64,000 nucleotides of DNA from assembly GCF_019710575.1 (NCBI RefSeq), contig NZ_JAHWFK010000004.1, positions 1 through 64,000 on the forward strand. Reading direction: 5' to 3'. The translations under genes were made by a program, and so were the position numbers. The notes below the pieces were generated by a model. It did not search any database and had not been told where the DNA came from. It saw only the letters and a program-made list of their open reading frames with translations. Below are positions 51,994 through 60,076 of the stretch, in pieces. Source of the stretch: Paractinoplanes polyasparticus (GTDB taxonomy: Bacteria > Actinomycetota > Actinomycetes > Mycobacteriales > Micromonosporaceae). The first letter of the stretch is position 1. The number at the start of each line of letters is the position of its first letter.

Positions 51994-53076
51994 TTACATC
52001 AAACTGGTTTGATGCAATAGGGCTTCCAGCAGGTCAGTCCGGGAGAGGATGCCTCTGTGCGAGACCCACTCGTGCCGGGCGTGGGCGCCGCCGCCGGGTG
52101 GGGCCAGGCCGTCCACGGTCGGGACGCCCAGGGCGCCGGTGGTGTTGGTGTCCGCGGCCCCGTCGGCGGGACGGCCGGAGAGCGTCTGGCCCAGCCCGGC
52201 GGCCACCTGCGCTATGCGATTCAGCAGGGCATCGGTGGCTTCGGCCGGGCGCCAGGTGGGGCGGTGAGCAAGCAGGCGGGTGCTCACCTCGGCCCGGTCA
52301 CGGAGGGGCGTCAGGGTGGCCAGGGCGCCCAGCACGGCCTGCTCGTCGTCGGGGTTCAGGAAGCGCAGCCCCAGGTCGGCGTGGGCGTGCCCGGCCACGA
52401 CGTTGGTGCGGCCGCCCCCGGTGATCGTGCCGGTGTTGAGCAGAACCGGCCGGCCGGCCACGACGGCGCGGAAGGCGACCAGGTGGTCGATCAGCTCGTC
52501 GATCGCGTTGACGCCCGCCTCGGGGTCGAGCGCGGCGTGCGACTCGATGCCGGTCACCTCGATGCGGGCCCGGGTGCTGCCCCGGCGGCCCGTCTTCAGG
52601 TCGCCGCCCGGGTGGGGTGGTTCCAGGCCGAGTACGGCGGTCGCTCGCGTCGCCTCGGCCCGCACCAGGTCACCGGCCGTGGGCGAGCCGACCTCCTCGT
52701 CGGCCACGACGATGACCCGCACCTCGGGATGCGGCTTTCCGGACGCCACCACCCGCTCGACCGCGGCCAGGAGCGCGACCAGGCCCGCCTTCGTGTCGTA
52801 GACGCCGGGGCCGCGGACGGTGTCGTCGTCGACCGACCACGGCATCTCGGCCAGCGTGCCCACCGGCCACACCGTGTCGTAGTGGCTGAGCAGCAGCACC
52901 TCGCCGCCCTTGGTGTCGCGGGCGGGCAGGGTCCACATCAGGTGGTCGCCCTCGCGGGCGGTGGCGAAGCCGGCCCGCGCCGCGTCCGCCTCCAGCACCT
53001 CGGCCAGCGCGGCCAGCGCCCGAGCCTCCCCGGTCGGCGACTCGAGCAACGTGTAGGTGCGCAACGCGTCCAGCAT
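51994..53076 (-). CDS. M20-family metallohydrolase (amidohydrolase/deacylase)
   Basis: A 360-residue zinc hydrolase of the M20/ArgE/DapE group. Metal ligands are visible as LLSHYDTVWP (His), GVYDTKAG (Asp), VVADEEVGSP (Glu-Glu), LGLEPPHPGG and GAHARHEWVS (C-terminal His). A dimerisation domain lies in the middle. It is divergent from a GNAT/SIS/NSAR operon with 96 bp between. Together they look like the N-acyl-amino-acid deacylase, acyltransferase and racemase of a D- to L-amino-acid pathway. The last six residues are encoded by the ArsR operator of the next operon. Confidence 0.88.
   Translation of the reverse strand: MLDALRTYTLLESPTGEARALAALAEVLEADAARAGFATAREGDHLMWTLPARDTKGGEVLLLSHYDTVWPVGTLAEMPWSVDDDTVRGPGVYDTKAGLVALLAAVERVVASGKPHPEVRVIVVADEEVGSPTAGDLVRAEATRATAVLGLEPPHPGGDLKTGRRGSTRARIEVTGIESHAALDPEAGVNAIDELIDHLVAFRAVVAGRPVLLNTGTITGGGRTNVVAGHAHADLGLRFLNPDDEQAVLGALATLTPLRDRAEVSTRLLAHRPTWRPAEATDALLNRIAQVAAGLGQTLSGRPADGAADTNTTGALGVPTVDGLAPPGGGAHARHEWVSHRGILSRTDLLEALLHQTSLM
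51997..52014. promoter_or_regulatory. ArsR-type operator palindrome
   Basis: CATCAAAC-TG-GTTTGATG has 8-bp arms and a 2-bp spacer, matching the ATCAA/TTGAT style of ArsR-family sites. It lies 12 bp upstream of the ArsR-ArsC GTG and inside the final codons of the preceding M20 gene, where it encodes HQTSLM. Confidence 0.85.
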
Positions 53077-53172
53077 ATGCGAACGCTAAGTTTCGCAGGA
53101 CCCGTTGTCAACACGCTCAACAGCGGGCACGATGACGGTTATACGTTTCGTATCTTCACCGCGGAGGGCGCG

Positions 53173-53838
53173 ATGGGCATCGTGGTGCGCGACCTGGCCG
53201 GGCTCGGCGAGTGGTCGGCGGCGTCGGCCCTCTACCGGCGTGTGTTCGGCTACGACCAGCCCGAGTTCGGCATCAGCCCGCGCCTGCTGGCCGCGCTGCG
53301 CGAGAACTCGGGCTCGGTGCTCGGCGCGTTCGAACCGGGTGGCGAGCTGGTCGGCTTCTGCTACGGGTTCAGCGCGGTCGACGGCGGCGAGCTGTACCAC
53401 TACTCGCAGGCCGCGGTCGTCGCCGCCGGCGCTCAGGGCCTCGGTGTCGGCCGCCGGCTCAAACAGGCGCAGGCCGAGACGGCCCGGGCCACGGGGGCCC
53501 GCACGATGCGGTGGACCTTCGACCCGTACGCGCTGCGGAACGCGCACTTCAACCTCAGTGTGCTCGGGGCGACGGCGATCCGTTTCCTGCCCGACTACTA
53601 CGACGACGGCACGTCGGACAGGCTGCTCGTCTCGTGGGATCTCACCGGGCCGCACGCCGTCAAGGGCGAGTGCGTCACGGTGACCGCGCCGGCCGGTGAG
53701 CACATCGCGGCGCCCGGCCCCGCCGACCGTGCGGTCCTGCGTCGTGAGCTGGCCGGGCAGTTCGCCGTCGGACGGCTCGTCCGGGTCGAGCGCCGCGACG
53801 AGCACGCGGTCTACACGTTCGAGAGGGACACCCCGTGA
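53173..53838 (+). CDS. GNAT-family N-acyltransferase
   Basis: A 221-residue GCN5-type acyltransferase: VVRDLAGLGEWSAASALYRRVFGYDQPEF, VVAAGAQGLGVGRRLKQAQAETARATGA (acyl-CoA pyrophosphate loop QGLGVGRRLK) and TMRWTFDPYALRNAHFNLSVLGA. Such large GNATs occur next to N-succinylamino acid racemases and acylate D-amino acids. GGAGGG precedes the ATG. The last codons overlap the next gene by 4 bp. The donor (succinyl- or acetyl-CoA) cannot be judged by eye. Confidence 0.85.
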   Translation: MGIVVRDLAGLGEWSAASALYRRVFGYDQPEFGISPRLLAALRENSGSVLGAFEPGGELVGFCYGFSAVDGGELYHYSQAAVVAAGAQGLGVGRRLKQAQAETARATGARTMRWTFDPYALRNAHFNLSVLGATAIRFLPDYYDDGTSDRLLVSWDLTGPHAVKGECVTVTAPAGEHIAAPGPADRAVLRRELAGQFAVGRLVRVERRDEHAVYTFERDTP

Positions 53839-54467
53839 CTATCAATCCCTCCCCCGCCGAGCGGTTCGAGCGCAACGTCCAGCGCCGCTCGGCCCAGGTG
53901 CTCAAGCACCGGGTGCTCGAGCAGCAGCGCACCGCGTTCGACAAGGCCCTGTCGTGGGCCGCCGAGCACGACGCGATCGAGCAGGCCGCGGCCCGCATAG
54001 TCTCGGCCCGGCGGCGCTATCTCCTCGGAAACGGCAAATCTCTGGCGTACGCGTCCCTGCTCGCGGCCGACCTCAGCGCGGGACTCTCCGGCGTACACCT
54101 CGTCGACGGCGCCACCGTCCGGCCGCTCGACGTCCTCGGAGACATCCGCCAGGGCGACCTGCTCGTCGCGGTGGCCATGTCCCGCTACCGGCGCGACACC
54201 GTGTCCGTGGCCGAGGCCTACGTGTCGCACGGGGGCGAACTCGTGCTGATCACCGACTCCGACTACGCCCCGCTCACCGGCCTGGCGAGCGCCCGCATCG
54301 TCATCGGGACGGACACCGCCTCGTACGCCAGCTCGCCCACCTCGGTCGTGCTGGCCCTGCACCTGCTGGCCACCCTGACCATCGCCAGCTCCAAGGGCGC
54401 GGGCCGCCGCCTGCACGACCGCGACGCCCTCGCCGCCGAACTCGACCTCTACGTGGATCCGACATGA
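53835..54467 (+). CDS. SIS-domain protein (RpiR-like without recognisable HTH)
   Basis: A 210-residue protein. The N-terminal ~60 residues are helical (AERFERNVQRRSAQVLKHRVLEQQ), and a SIS sugar-binding domain follows (RRRYLLGNGKSLAYASLLAADLSAGL, VAMSRYRRDTVSVAEAYVSHGGELVLITDSDYAPL). The SIS part matches RpiR-family regulators, but I see no convincing HTH_6 motif, so regulator or enzyme are both open. GTGA overlaps with the preceding gene and ATGA with the next place it firmly in the operon. Confidence 0.72.
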   Translation: MTINPSPAERFERNVQRRSAQVLKHRVLEQQRTAFDKALSWAAEHDAIEQAAARIVSARRRYLLGNGKSLAYASLLAADLSAGLSGVHLVDGATVRPLDVLGDIRQGDLLVAVAMSRYRRDTVSVAEAYVSHGGELVLITDSDYAPLTGLASARIVIGTDTASYASSPTSVVLALHLLATLTIASSKGAGRRLHDRDALAAELDLYVDPT

Positions 54468-55573
54468 CCCGCATCAGCACCGTCGAGCTGCGCCGCGTGC
54501 GCCTCCCGCTCGTGCACGAATTCCAGACCAGCTCGCACGCCAAGCGCTCGCTCGAGCACATCCTGGTCACCCTCACGGCGACCGACGGCGCCGTGGGCTG
54601 GGGCGAGATCGCGTCGCCGAGCGGCCCCTTCTACTCGGCCGAGACCGTGGCGACCTGCTGGTCGATCGCCCGCGACCATCTGGCGCCGATCGTCCTGGCC
54701 ACGGATTGGGACCACCCGGCCGACCTCGCCCGGGCGCTGGCCAAGGTGCGCGGCAACCAGTTCGCCCGGGCCGGCTTCGACATGGCCGCCTGGTCCCTGT
54801 GGACAGCCGGGCAGGGCGTCCCGCTCGCGAAGGCGCTGGGAGGTGTGCGGACGGAGGTCGAGGCCGGCGTCTCGCTGGGGATCGAGCCGACGATCGACGA
54901 CCTGCTGGCCCAGGTCGCGCCGCGGGTCGACGAGGGTTACCGCCGGATCAAGCTGAAGATCGCCCCGGGCTGGGACGTCGAGCCGGTCCGGGCGGTCCGG
55001 TCCGCGTACCCGTCGATGCCCCTGCACGTCGACGCGAACGGGGCCTACACGCCGGCCGATCTGCCGGTGATGAAGGAGCTCGACTCGCTCGGGCTGCTGA
55101 TGATCGAGCAGCCGTACGGGCCACGAGCGCTGGCCGACCTGGCCGACCTGCAACACCGGCTGACGACGCCGGTGTGCCTCGACGAGTCGATCGAGGAGCT
55201 GGACGACCTGGTCACGGCCCTGCGGCTGGGCTCGGGGCGGATCCTGAACATCAAGGTGTCGCGGATGGGCGGGCTGACCCCGGCCGTGCGGGCGCACGAC
55301 GTCGCCGTCGAGCACGGGGTGCCGGTGTGGTGCGGCGGCATGCACGAGTTCGGCATCGGGCGGGCGGCGAACGTGGCGTTGAGCGCGCTGCCCGGCTTCA
55401 CGCTGCCGTCCGATGTGTCGGGCTCGGACAAGTACTACGCGCGCGACGTCACGACGGAGCCGATCGTCTCGGCCGGCGGGCTGGTCGCGGTTCCGACGGC
55501 GTACGGGCTGGGTCGTGACCCCGATCTGCCGTTCGTCGAGTCGACCACGACGGACCGGCTGATCATGCCTTAG
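54464..55573 (+). CDS. N-acylamino acid racemase / o-succinylbenzoate synthase-like enzyme
   Basis: A 369-residue enolase-superfamily enzyme of the NSAR/OSBS branch. It shows GWGEIASPSGPFYSAET, KxK at RIKLKIAPGW (Lys about residue 163), metal ligands in HVDANGAYT, MIEQPY and CLDESI, the second catalytic Lys in NIKVSRMGG (about 262), and the HEFGIGRAANVALSALPGF/PSDVSGSDKYY tail. Length and residue spacing match known N-acylamino acid racemases. No other menaquinone genes are nearby, while the GNAT and M20 genes are, so racemisation of N-acylamino acids is favoured over the menaquinone step. Confidence 0.88.
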   Translation: MTRISTVELRRVRLPLVHEFQTSSHAKRSLEHILVTLTATDGAVGWGEIASPSGPFYSAETVATCWSIARDHLAPIVLATDWDHPADLARALAKVRGNQFARAGFDMAAWSLWTAGQGVPLAKALGGVRTEVEAGVSLGIEPTIDDLLAQVAPRVDEGYRRIKLKIAPGWDVEPVRAVRSAYPSMPLHVDANGAYTPADLPVMKELDSLGLLMIEQPYGPRALADLADLQHRLTTPVCLDESIEELDDLVTALRLGSGRILNIKVSRMGGLTPAVRAHDVAVEHGVPVWCGGMHEFGIGRAANVALSALPGFTLPSDVSGSDKYYARDVTTEPIVSAGGLVAVPTAYGLGRDPDLPFVESTTTDRLIMP

Positions 55574-55660
55574 CGCAGGTCAGGATGCATCATGCCGGGA
55601 GGGCGATCACCCGAACGAGCGCGGTGCGGCGTACGGAAAGTCGCTTTTGAGCGGTCGACG

Positions 55661-56812
55661 ATGATGTCCGTGCGCAGACAGATGATCGTTCGCCTCCTCG
55701 CCGCCACCCTGGTGGGCGGCGCGGCCGTCGCCCCGGCGCCGGCCCTCGCCTCGCCCGCCCCGGTTCTGCCGGTGGCCGGCCACGTCTTCAAGTGGGACCC
55801 GGCCCGCCCCGGCACGGTGGTCCGCAAGGCCCCGGCCACGCTGCCCGAGGGACTGCAAAGCCTGGGCAACGCCGTACGGATCGTCTACGTCACCACCGAC
55901 GTACGCGGCCGGACGACGACCGCGACCGGACTGGTGATCACGCCCAAGGAACGCCGGAAGAACCGCACGGTGGCCTGGGCCCACGGCACGGTCGGCCTGG
56001 CCGACCAGTGTGCGCCCTCGACCAACCAGCAGGCCTTCTATCCCGAGGCCCGCACCGCCGTGGCCGAACTGCTGCGGCGCGGCTGGACGGTGACCGCCCC
56101 CGACTACCCGGGCATCGGCACCGACGACCCGCACCCGTACCTGATCGGTAACAGCGAGGGCCGCTCGATCATCGACAGCGTCCGGGCCGCCCGGAACCTC
56201 GACGACGACCTCTCCCCGCAGTACGTGGTGGACGGTCACTCGCAGGGTGCGCAGGGCGCGCTCTTCGCCAACCAGCTCGCCGGCTCGTACGACGGGGACC
56301 TGCAACTGCGCGGCACGGTGAGCATCGCGCCGACCAGCGGCGTGCGCACGCTGGCCGAGCTGATCCCGCAGTCCGAGGGCAAGGGCTATCTGGTGATGGC
56401 GCTGTTCGGCCTCAACGCGGTCGAGCCGTCGTTCGATCCGGCCGATGTGCTGGCTGCGCCGGCCGAGCGCCGCCTCGGGGTGCTGAAGACCGGTTGCCTG
56501 TACGAGATCCTCGGGGCGTACGCGAACCTCATGCCCTCACAGCTGCTGAACAACGGCACGCTGCCGGAGCGGTGGGTGGACGAGCTCTACAAGTACGTCG
56601 AGCCGGCGCAGACCCGGCCGACGGCGCCGGTGTTCATCGTCCAGGGGGCCGACGACGCCACCGTTCCGGCCACCCTGACCGACGCCCTGGTGCAGCGGCT
56701 CCGGGACCAGAACGTAGTCGTCCGCTACGACACGCTGCCCGGCCAGGACCACGACACCGCGGTCACGGCCTCGGCCGAGCGGGTCGCCAACTGGATCGCC
56801 CAGCGCTTCTGA
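55661..56812 (+). CDS. Secreted lipase-like alpha/beta hydrolase
   Basis: A 383-residue secretory lipase (LIP/PF03583-like). It has a signal peptide (about 1-31, ending ALASPAP), the nucleophile elbow VVDGHSQGAQGAL (Ser about residue 194), Asp in VQGADDATVP and His in LPGQDHDTAV. A lid-like helical insertion lies between, as in the family. Starts at ATG 55661, ATG 55664 or GTG 55669 are possible; no ribosome-binding site stands out. It would act on extracellular triglycerides or other esters. A long hairpin follows its stop. Confidence 0.85.
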   Translation: MMSVRRQMIVRLLAATLVGGAAVAPAPALASPAPVLPVAGHVFKWDPARPGTVVRKAPATLPEGLQSLGNAVRIVYVTTDVRGRTTTATGLVITPKERRKNRTVAWAHGTVGLADQCAPSTNQQAFYPEARTAVAELLRRGWTVTAPDYPGIGTDDPHPYLIGNSEGRSIIDSVRAARNLDDDLSPQYVVDGHSQGAQGALFANQLAGSYDGDLQLRGTVSIAPTSGVRTLAELIPQSEGKGYLVMALFGLNAVEPSFDPADVLAAPAERRLGVLKTGCLYEILGAYANLMPSQLLNNGTLPERWVDELYKYVEPAQTRPTAPVFIVQGADDATVPATLTDALVQRLRDQNVVVRYDTLPGQDHDTAVTASAERVANWIAQRF

Positions 56813-56825
56813 CCTGCAGTTTTCT

Positions 56826-56880
56826 CGGAACTCTCAACCTCAACCTAAACCTCAAGTTCTTGTTGAGGTTGAGAGTTCCG
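56826..56880. terminator. 19-bp perfect hairpin between convergent genes
   Basis: CGGAACTCTCAACCTCAAC (56826-56844) and its exact reverse complement (56862-56880) flank a 17-base loop. The hairpin lies 14 bp after the lipase stop and 24 bp before the end of the convergent reductase gene. Its base composition is lower in GC than its surroundings. It is a strong bidirectional terminator candidate. Confidence 0.85.
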
Positions 56881-56903
56881 CTCGGATGCCGGCAGCGTTT
56901 CGC

Positions 56904-57914
56904 TCAGGCGCCGGCTTCGTTCAGACGCCGCAGCTGGTCGTCACTCAGCTTGACGTCCAGGGCGGACAGCGCCGCCTCGAACTGCTCCCGCGTGCGCGGC
57001 CCGATCAGGGGCAGCACCGGCGGCGAATCCTGGTGCAGCAGCCAGGCCAGCACGAGCTGATTCGGCGTCACCCCGGCTTCGCCCGCGACCTCAGCGAGTA
57101 CCGCCAGCCGGGCGTCGGCGTCCGGGCCGGTGTAGTTCTCCATCAGCCAGTGCCCGTCCCGCTTGGCCGCGCTGTCGTAGACACCCTTGAGGATCGGCGA
57201 GTAGGCGACCAGGGTCTGGTCCGGGTGCCGGCGCAGGTAGTCGAGCTGCTCGAAGCTCACGATCGAGGCCGAGTCCGCCGACGCCCCCGGCCGCAGGTAC
57301 GAGTGCTGTTGCTGCACCGCCACCGGCAGCGTCCAGCCGTTGCGCTCGCACAGCTGCCGGATCCGCTCGAGCCGCCAGGTGCGCACGTTCGACCACCCGA
57401 GATGACGCACCTTGCCCGCCCGCACGAACCCGTGCAGCGCCTCCAGGGTCTCCTCGAGCGGCGTGTTCAGATCATCGACGTGTACGTAGTAGAGGTCGAT
57501 GTGGTCGGTGCCGAGCCGCCGCAGGCTGCCGTCGAGCGCGTGCCGCAACGTGTCGGCGCCGGCGCCCTCGAACGTCCGGCGGGCCAGCTCCCAGTCCGGC
57601 TGCCCCCGGTCGTCCCACAGCTCGGGCGAGAAGATCGGCACCGCGGTGCCCTTGGTGGCCAGGAAGACCTGGTCGCGCCGTTTGCCGTCCCGCATCCACC
57701 GGCCCAGCAACTCCTCGCTCTGGCCGCCCAGGGTGCCCGGGTGACGCCACCACTCGTAGCAGTTCGCGGTGTCGATGAAGGAGCCGCCGGCTTCGAGGTA
57801 GCGGTTGAGGATGTGCACGGAGTCGCGCTCGTCGGTGGCCCCACCCATCTGCATGGCGCCGAGCGCCATCGCGCTGACGTGCTGACCGGTCCGGCCCAGT
57901 TCGATCGTCTGCAT
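56904..57914 (-). CDS. Aldo/keto reductase
   Basis: A 336-residue NADPH-dependent reductase. TIM-barrel motifs are FIDTANCYEWW (Asp and Tyr), FLATKGTAV (Lys), DLYYVHVDD (His) and the NADP-binding PLIGPRTREQFEAAL. An insertion around residues 55-95 (NCYEWWRHPGTLGGQSEELLGRW) is typical of the AKR subfamily next to sugar genes. The substrate is unknown. It is the downstream gene of a same-strand pair with the GNAT gene. Confidence 0.92.
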   Translation of the reverse strand: MQTIELGRTGQHVSAMALGAMQMGGATDERDSVHILNRYLEAGGSFIDTANCYEWWRHPGTLGGQSEELLGRWMRDGKRRDQVFLATKGTAVPIFSPELWDDRGQPDWELARRTFEGAGADTLRHALDGSLRRLGTDHIDLYYVHVDDLNTPLEETLEALHGFVRAGKVRHLGWSNVRTWRLERIRQLCERNGWTLPVAVQQQHSYLRPGASADSASIVSFEQLDYLRRHPDQTLVAYSPILKGVYDSAAKRDGHWLMENYTGPDADARLAVLAEVAGEAGVTPNQLVLAWLLHQDSPPVLPLIGPRTREQFEAALSALDVKLSDDQLRRLNEAGA

Positions 57915-57931
57915 GCCGCCGACGCTAGGTC

Positions 57932-58798
57932 CTAGAGCGCACTCGAAGTCAACCGGCGGAAGTCGGTGACTTCCGGTTGCTGCCGAAAGCCGGCCGAGAC
58001 GTACGTGGCCACGCCGCCGGCGTTGCTGCTCGGTGTGCACACTGTCGCGCTGGACGACCCCATCCGCTGCAGCGCTGCAGCCGCGGCCACGGTGATCGCG
58101 CGACCGTATCCGCGCCCGCGGTGGTCCCGGTGAACGCCCAGGGGCTCGAGCAGACCCGGGCGCCCTTCCCCGGCCGACCAGACCGTCACCGCGGCGACCG
58201 CGACGTCGTCGCGGTCGTAACCGATCAGGCACCGGGCCCGGCGGTAGGGCGGCGCAGCAGCCATCGCGTGCCAGCGGTCCAGGCTGAACGTCGAATTGTC
58301 GAACGCGGCCCGCTGCACGGCGACCCGATCCTCGACGTTGTGCGCGTCGCCGAGCTCGATCCTGAGCCCGCAGTCCTCGACCGGCTCGGCCAGGTCGCGG
58401 GACAACGGCGTCCACGGCTCGTCGGCCACCCACCCGCTGCGATGCAGAAGGTCGCGAAGGGCGGCGCCGAAACGGGCTTCGACGACGTCGGCCCGTGACC
58501 CGCCCGCCGGATCCGACAGATCGGCCAGCATCCGCGCGGCGAACACGGCATCGTGAGCGACATCCGGCGCGATGCCCAGGCGGATCACCTCGTCGTCACC
58601 CAGGCCCGCGGCAAGAATCTTCCCGTCCCGTGTCCACACCCGCAGGGCCGCGGCCAACGGCTGCGCGCCATCCCGCCAGGCCCACCCCAGGTCGCCGGGA
58701 TGCAGCTGAACCGGTCCCCCGGTGTGCTGCCAGAGCGCCACCGCCTCGACGATCTCACCCAAGGACTCCGGCGTCGCGTCCCGCATCGTGATCGACAT
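57932..58798 (-). CDS. GNAT-family acetyltransferase
   Basis: A 288-residue protein with an N-terminal degenerate GNAT-like half and a C-terminal functional one: EPLGVHRDHRGRGYGRAITVAAAAALQRMGSSSATV (acetyl-CoA loop HRGRGYG) and NAGGVATYVSAGF. It is a double-GNAT architecture common in actinobacteria. The substrate is not evident. ATG 58798 is preceded by GGGG at very short distance; GTG and ATG codons further upstream are possible. Confidence 0.85.
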   Translation of the reverse strand: MSITMRDATPESLGEIVEAVALWQHTGGPVQLHPGDLGWAWRDGAQPLAAALRVWTRDGKILAAGLGDDEVIRLGIAPDVAHDAVFAARMLADLSDPAGGSRADVVEARFGAALRDLLHRSGWVADEPWTPLSRDLAEPVEDCGLRIELGDAHNVEDRVAVQRAAFDNSTFSLDRWHAMAAAPPYRRARCLIGYDRDDVAVAAVTVWSAGEGRPGLLEPLGVHRDHRGRGYGRAITVAAAAALQRMGSSSATVCTPSSNAGGVATYVSAGFRQQPEVTDFRRLTSSAL

Positions 58799-58883
58799 AC
58801 CCCGAACCAACCACACCCCGGCGACAAAGCAATCGATTTACAACAGGTCCACGGCTTCCTCCTGGTCCGGTACCTTTGGCCCG

Positions 58884-59795
58884 ATGGCCGAGATCAGCGA
58901 AGACGCCCCCGCGACGCGGACGGCGGCGTTTCTGCTCGAGTGCCTGCACCGGTCCGGCATGCGCGACGTCGTCGGGGTGAAGCCCGTGACCGGCGGACTC
59001 GCGGCGCTCGCCGGCATCGCCACCCGCCGTGCCGCTCCCCCCGTTTTTGTCAAAGCGTTCGCCGATCGGCCGGACGGCTTTCCCTTCCTCGCCGAGGCCG
59101 AAGGGCTGACCGCCCTGCGCGAGAGCGGCGGCATGGCGACACCCGACGTGATCCTGGCGAACGAGGAACTGCTCGTGCTGTCGGAGCTGCAGGAAAGACC
59201 CCGCAACGAGACCTTCTGGGAACAGTTCGCACACGCGCTCGCCCACCTGCACACGAGTACGGTCCACCCCCGCTTCGGATGGCACAGCGACAACTGGCTG
59301 GGCCGCCGCCGGCAGATCAACACCTGGAACGACGACGGCTTCGCTTTCTTCGCCGAGCATCGCCTGCTGCGCTGGCTGGGCGAACCCCGAGTCGAAGCCG
59401 CGCTCGACGCCAACGACCGCACAGCGCTGGAGCGACTGTGCAATCGCTTGCCCGAGCTGCTGCCACCCCGCCCGGCGTGCCTGACCCACGGCGACCTGTG
59501 GAGCCAGAACCTCCTCGCCACCCCGGACGGGCGGCCCGCACTGATAGATCCGGCGGTGTCCTACATGTGGGCCGAGGTCGACCTCGCCCACGTCTGGACC
59601 ACCGCACCCCCGCCCGAGGCGCAGCGGTTCTTCGCGGTCTACGCGGAGCTGACCTCTCTCGACCGGGGCTGGCAGGCCCGCATGCCCATCATCCAGCTGC
59701 GACAACACCTCGCCGTCCTGGCCCAGTTCGACAACGACTGGGGCGCCGCCGACCTGATCCGCGCCACCATCGCCCCATTCCGGATGTCAAGCTGA
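58884..59795 (+). CDS. Fructosamine kinase/APH-family kinase
   Basis: A 303-residue protein kinase-fold small-molecule kinase. VKPVTGGLAALAGIA replaces the Gly-rich loop, PPVFVKAF carries the ATP-binding Lys, LTHGDLWSQNLL the catalytic Asp/Asn, and LIDPAVSYMWAEVDLA the metal-binding DP. HGDLW and DPAVSYMWAEVDLA are hallmarks of the fructosamine-3-kinase family, which repairs glycated proteins or metabolites. It stands alone; a hairpin overlaps its stop codon. Confidence 0.87.
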   Translation: MAEISEDAPATRTAAFLLECLHRSGMRDVVGVKPVTGGLAALAGIATRRAAPPVFVKAFADRPDGFPFLAEAEGLTALRESGGMATPDVILANEELLVLSELQERPRNETFWEQFAHALAHLHTSTVHPRFGWHSDNWLGRRRQINTWNDDGFAFFAEHRLLRWLGEPRVEAALDANDRTALERLCNRLPELLPPRPACLTHGDLWSQNLLATPDGRPALIDPAVSYMWAEVDLAHVWTTAPPPEAQRFFAVYAELTSLDRGWQARMPIIQLRQHLAVLAQFDNDWGAADLIRATIAPFRMSS

Positions 59796-59827
59796 CCGCA
59801 GGCCCACGGCCGGCCTGGCCGCGGTCA
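59793..59827 (+). terminator. Hairpin at the end of the fructosamine kinase gene
   Basis: TGACCGC (59793-59799, including the stop codon) pairs with GCGGTCA (59821-59827), and a further GGCC/GGCC pair extends the stem inward past one bulged base. The 250 bp beyond it, up to the histidine kinase gene, hold no gene I can support. Confidence 0.6.
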
Positions 59828-60076
59828 CAGACGCCATGATCGTTCCTTGCCGCCGAACCGTCACTGTTACCGGCGATACCGAGGGCCGGGCCCGCAGCCA
59901 AGCCGACGACGCCGAGCGCATCCGCGCAGATGGCGCCACCCGGGCGCCCTCGAGACCTTCGAGGACTCCTTGCTCCCTCTCGCCCTGCCCGTGCATAGGG
60001 CGACACTGGTGCGCCAAACGCCTACGCCTTCACACCGAAACGTCTGCCCGGCGGTCGTGGCCGGGTCGGCTCTGCC

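Noticed and set aside
54464..55573. Menaquinone o-succinylbenzoate synthase (menC) as the primary call
   Set aside because: No men genes nearby, and the GNAT/M20 context fits N-acylamino acid racemisation better; OSBS activity remains possible.
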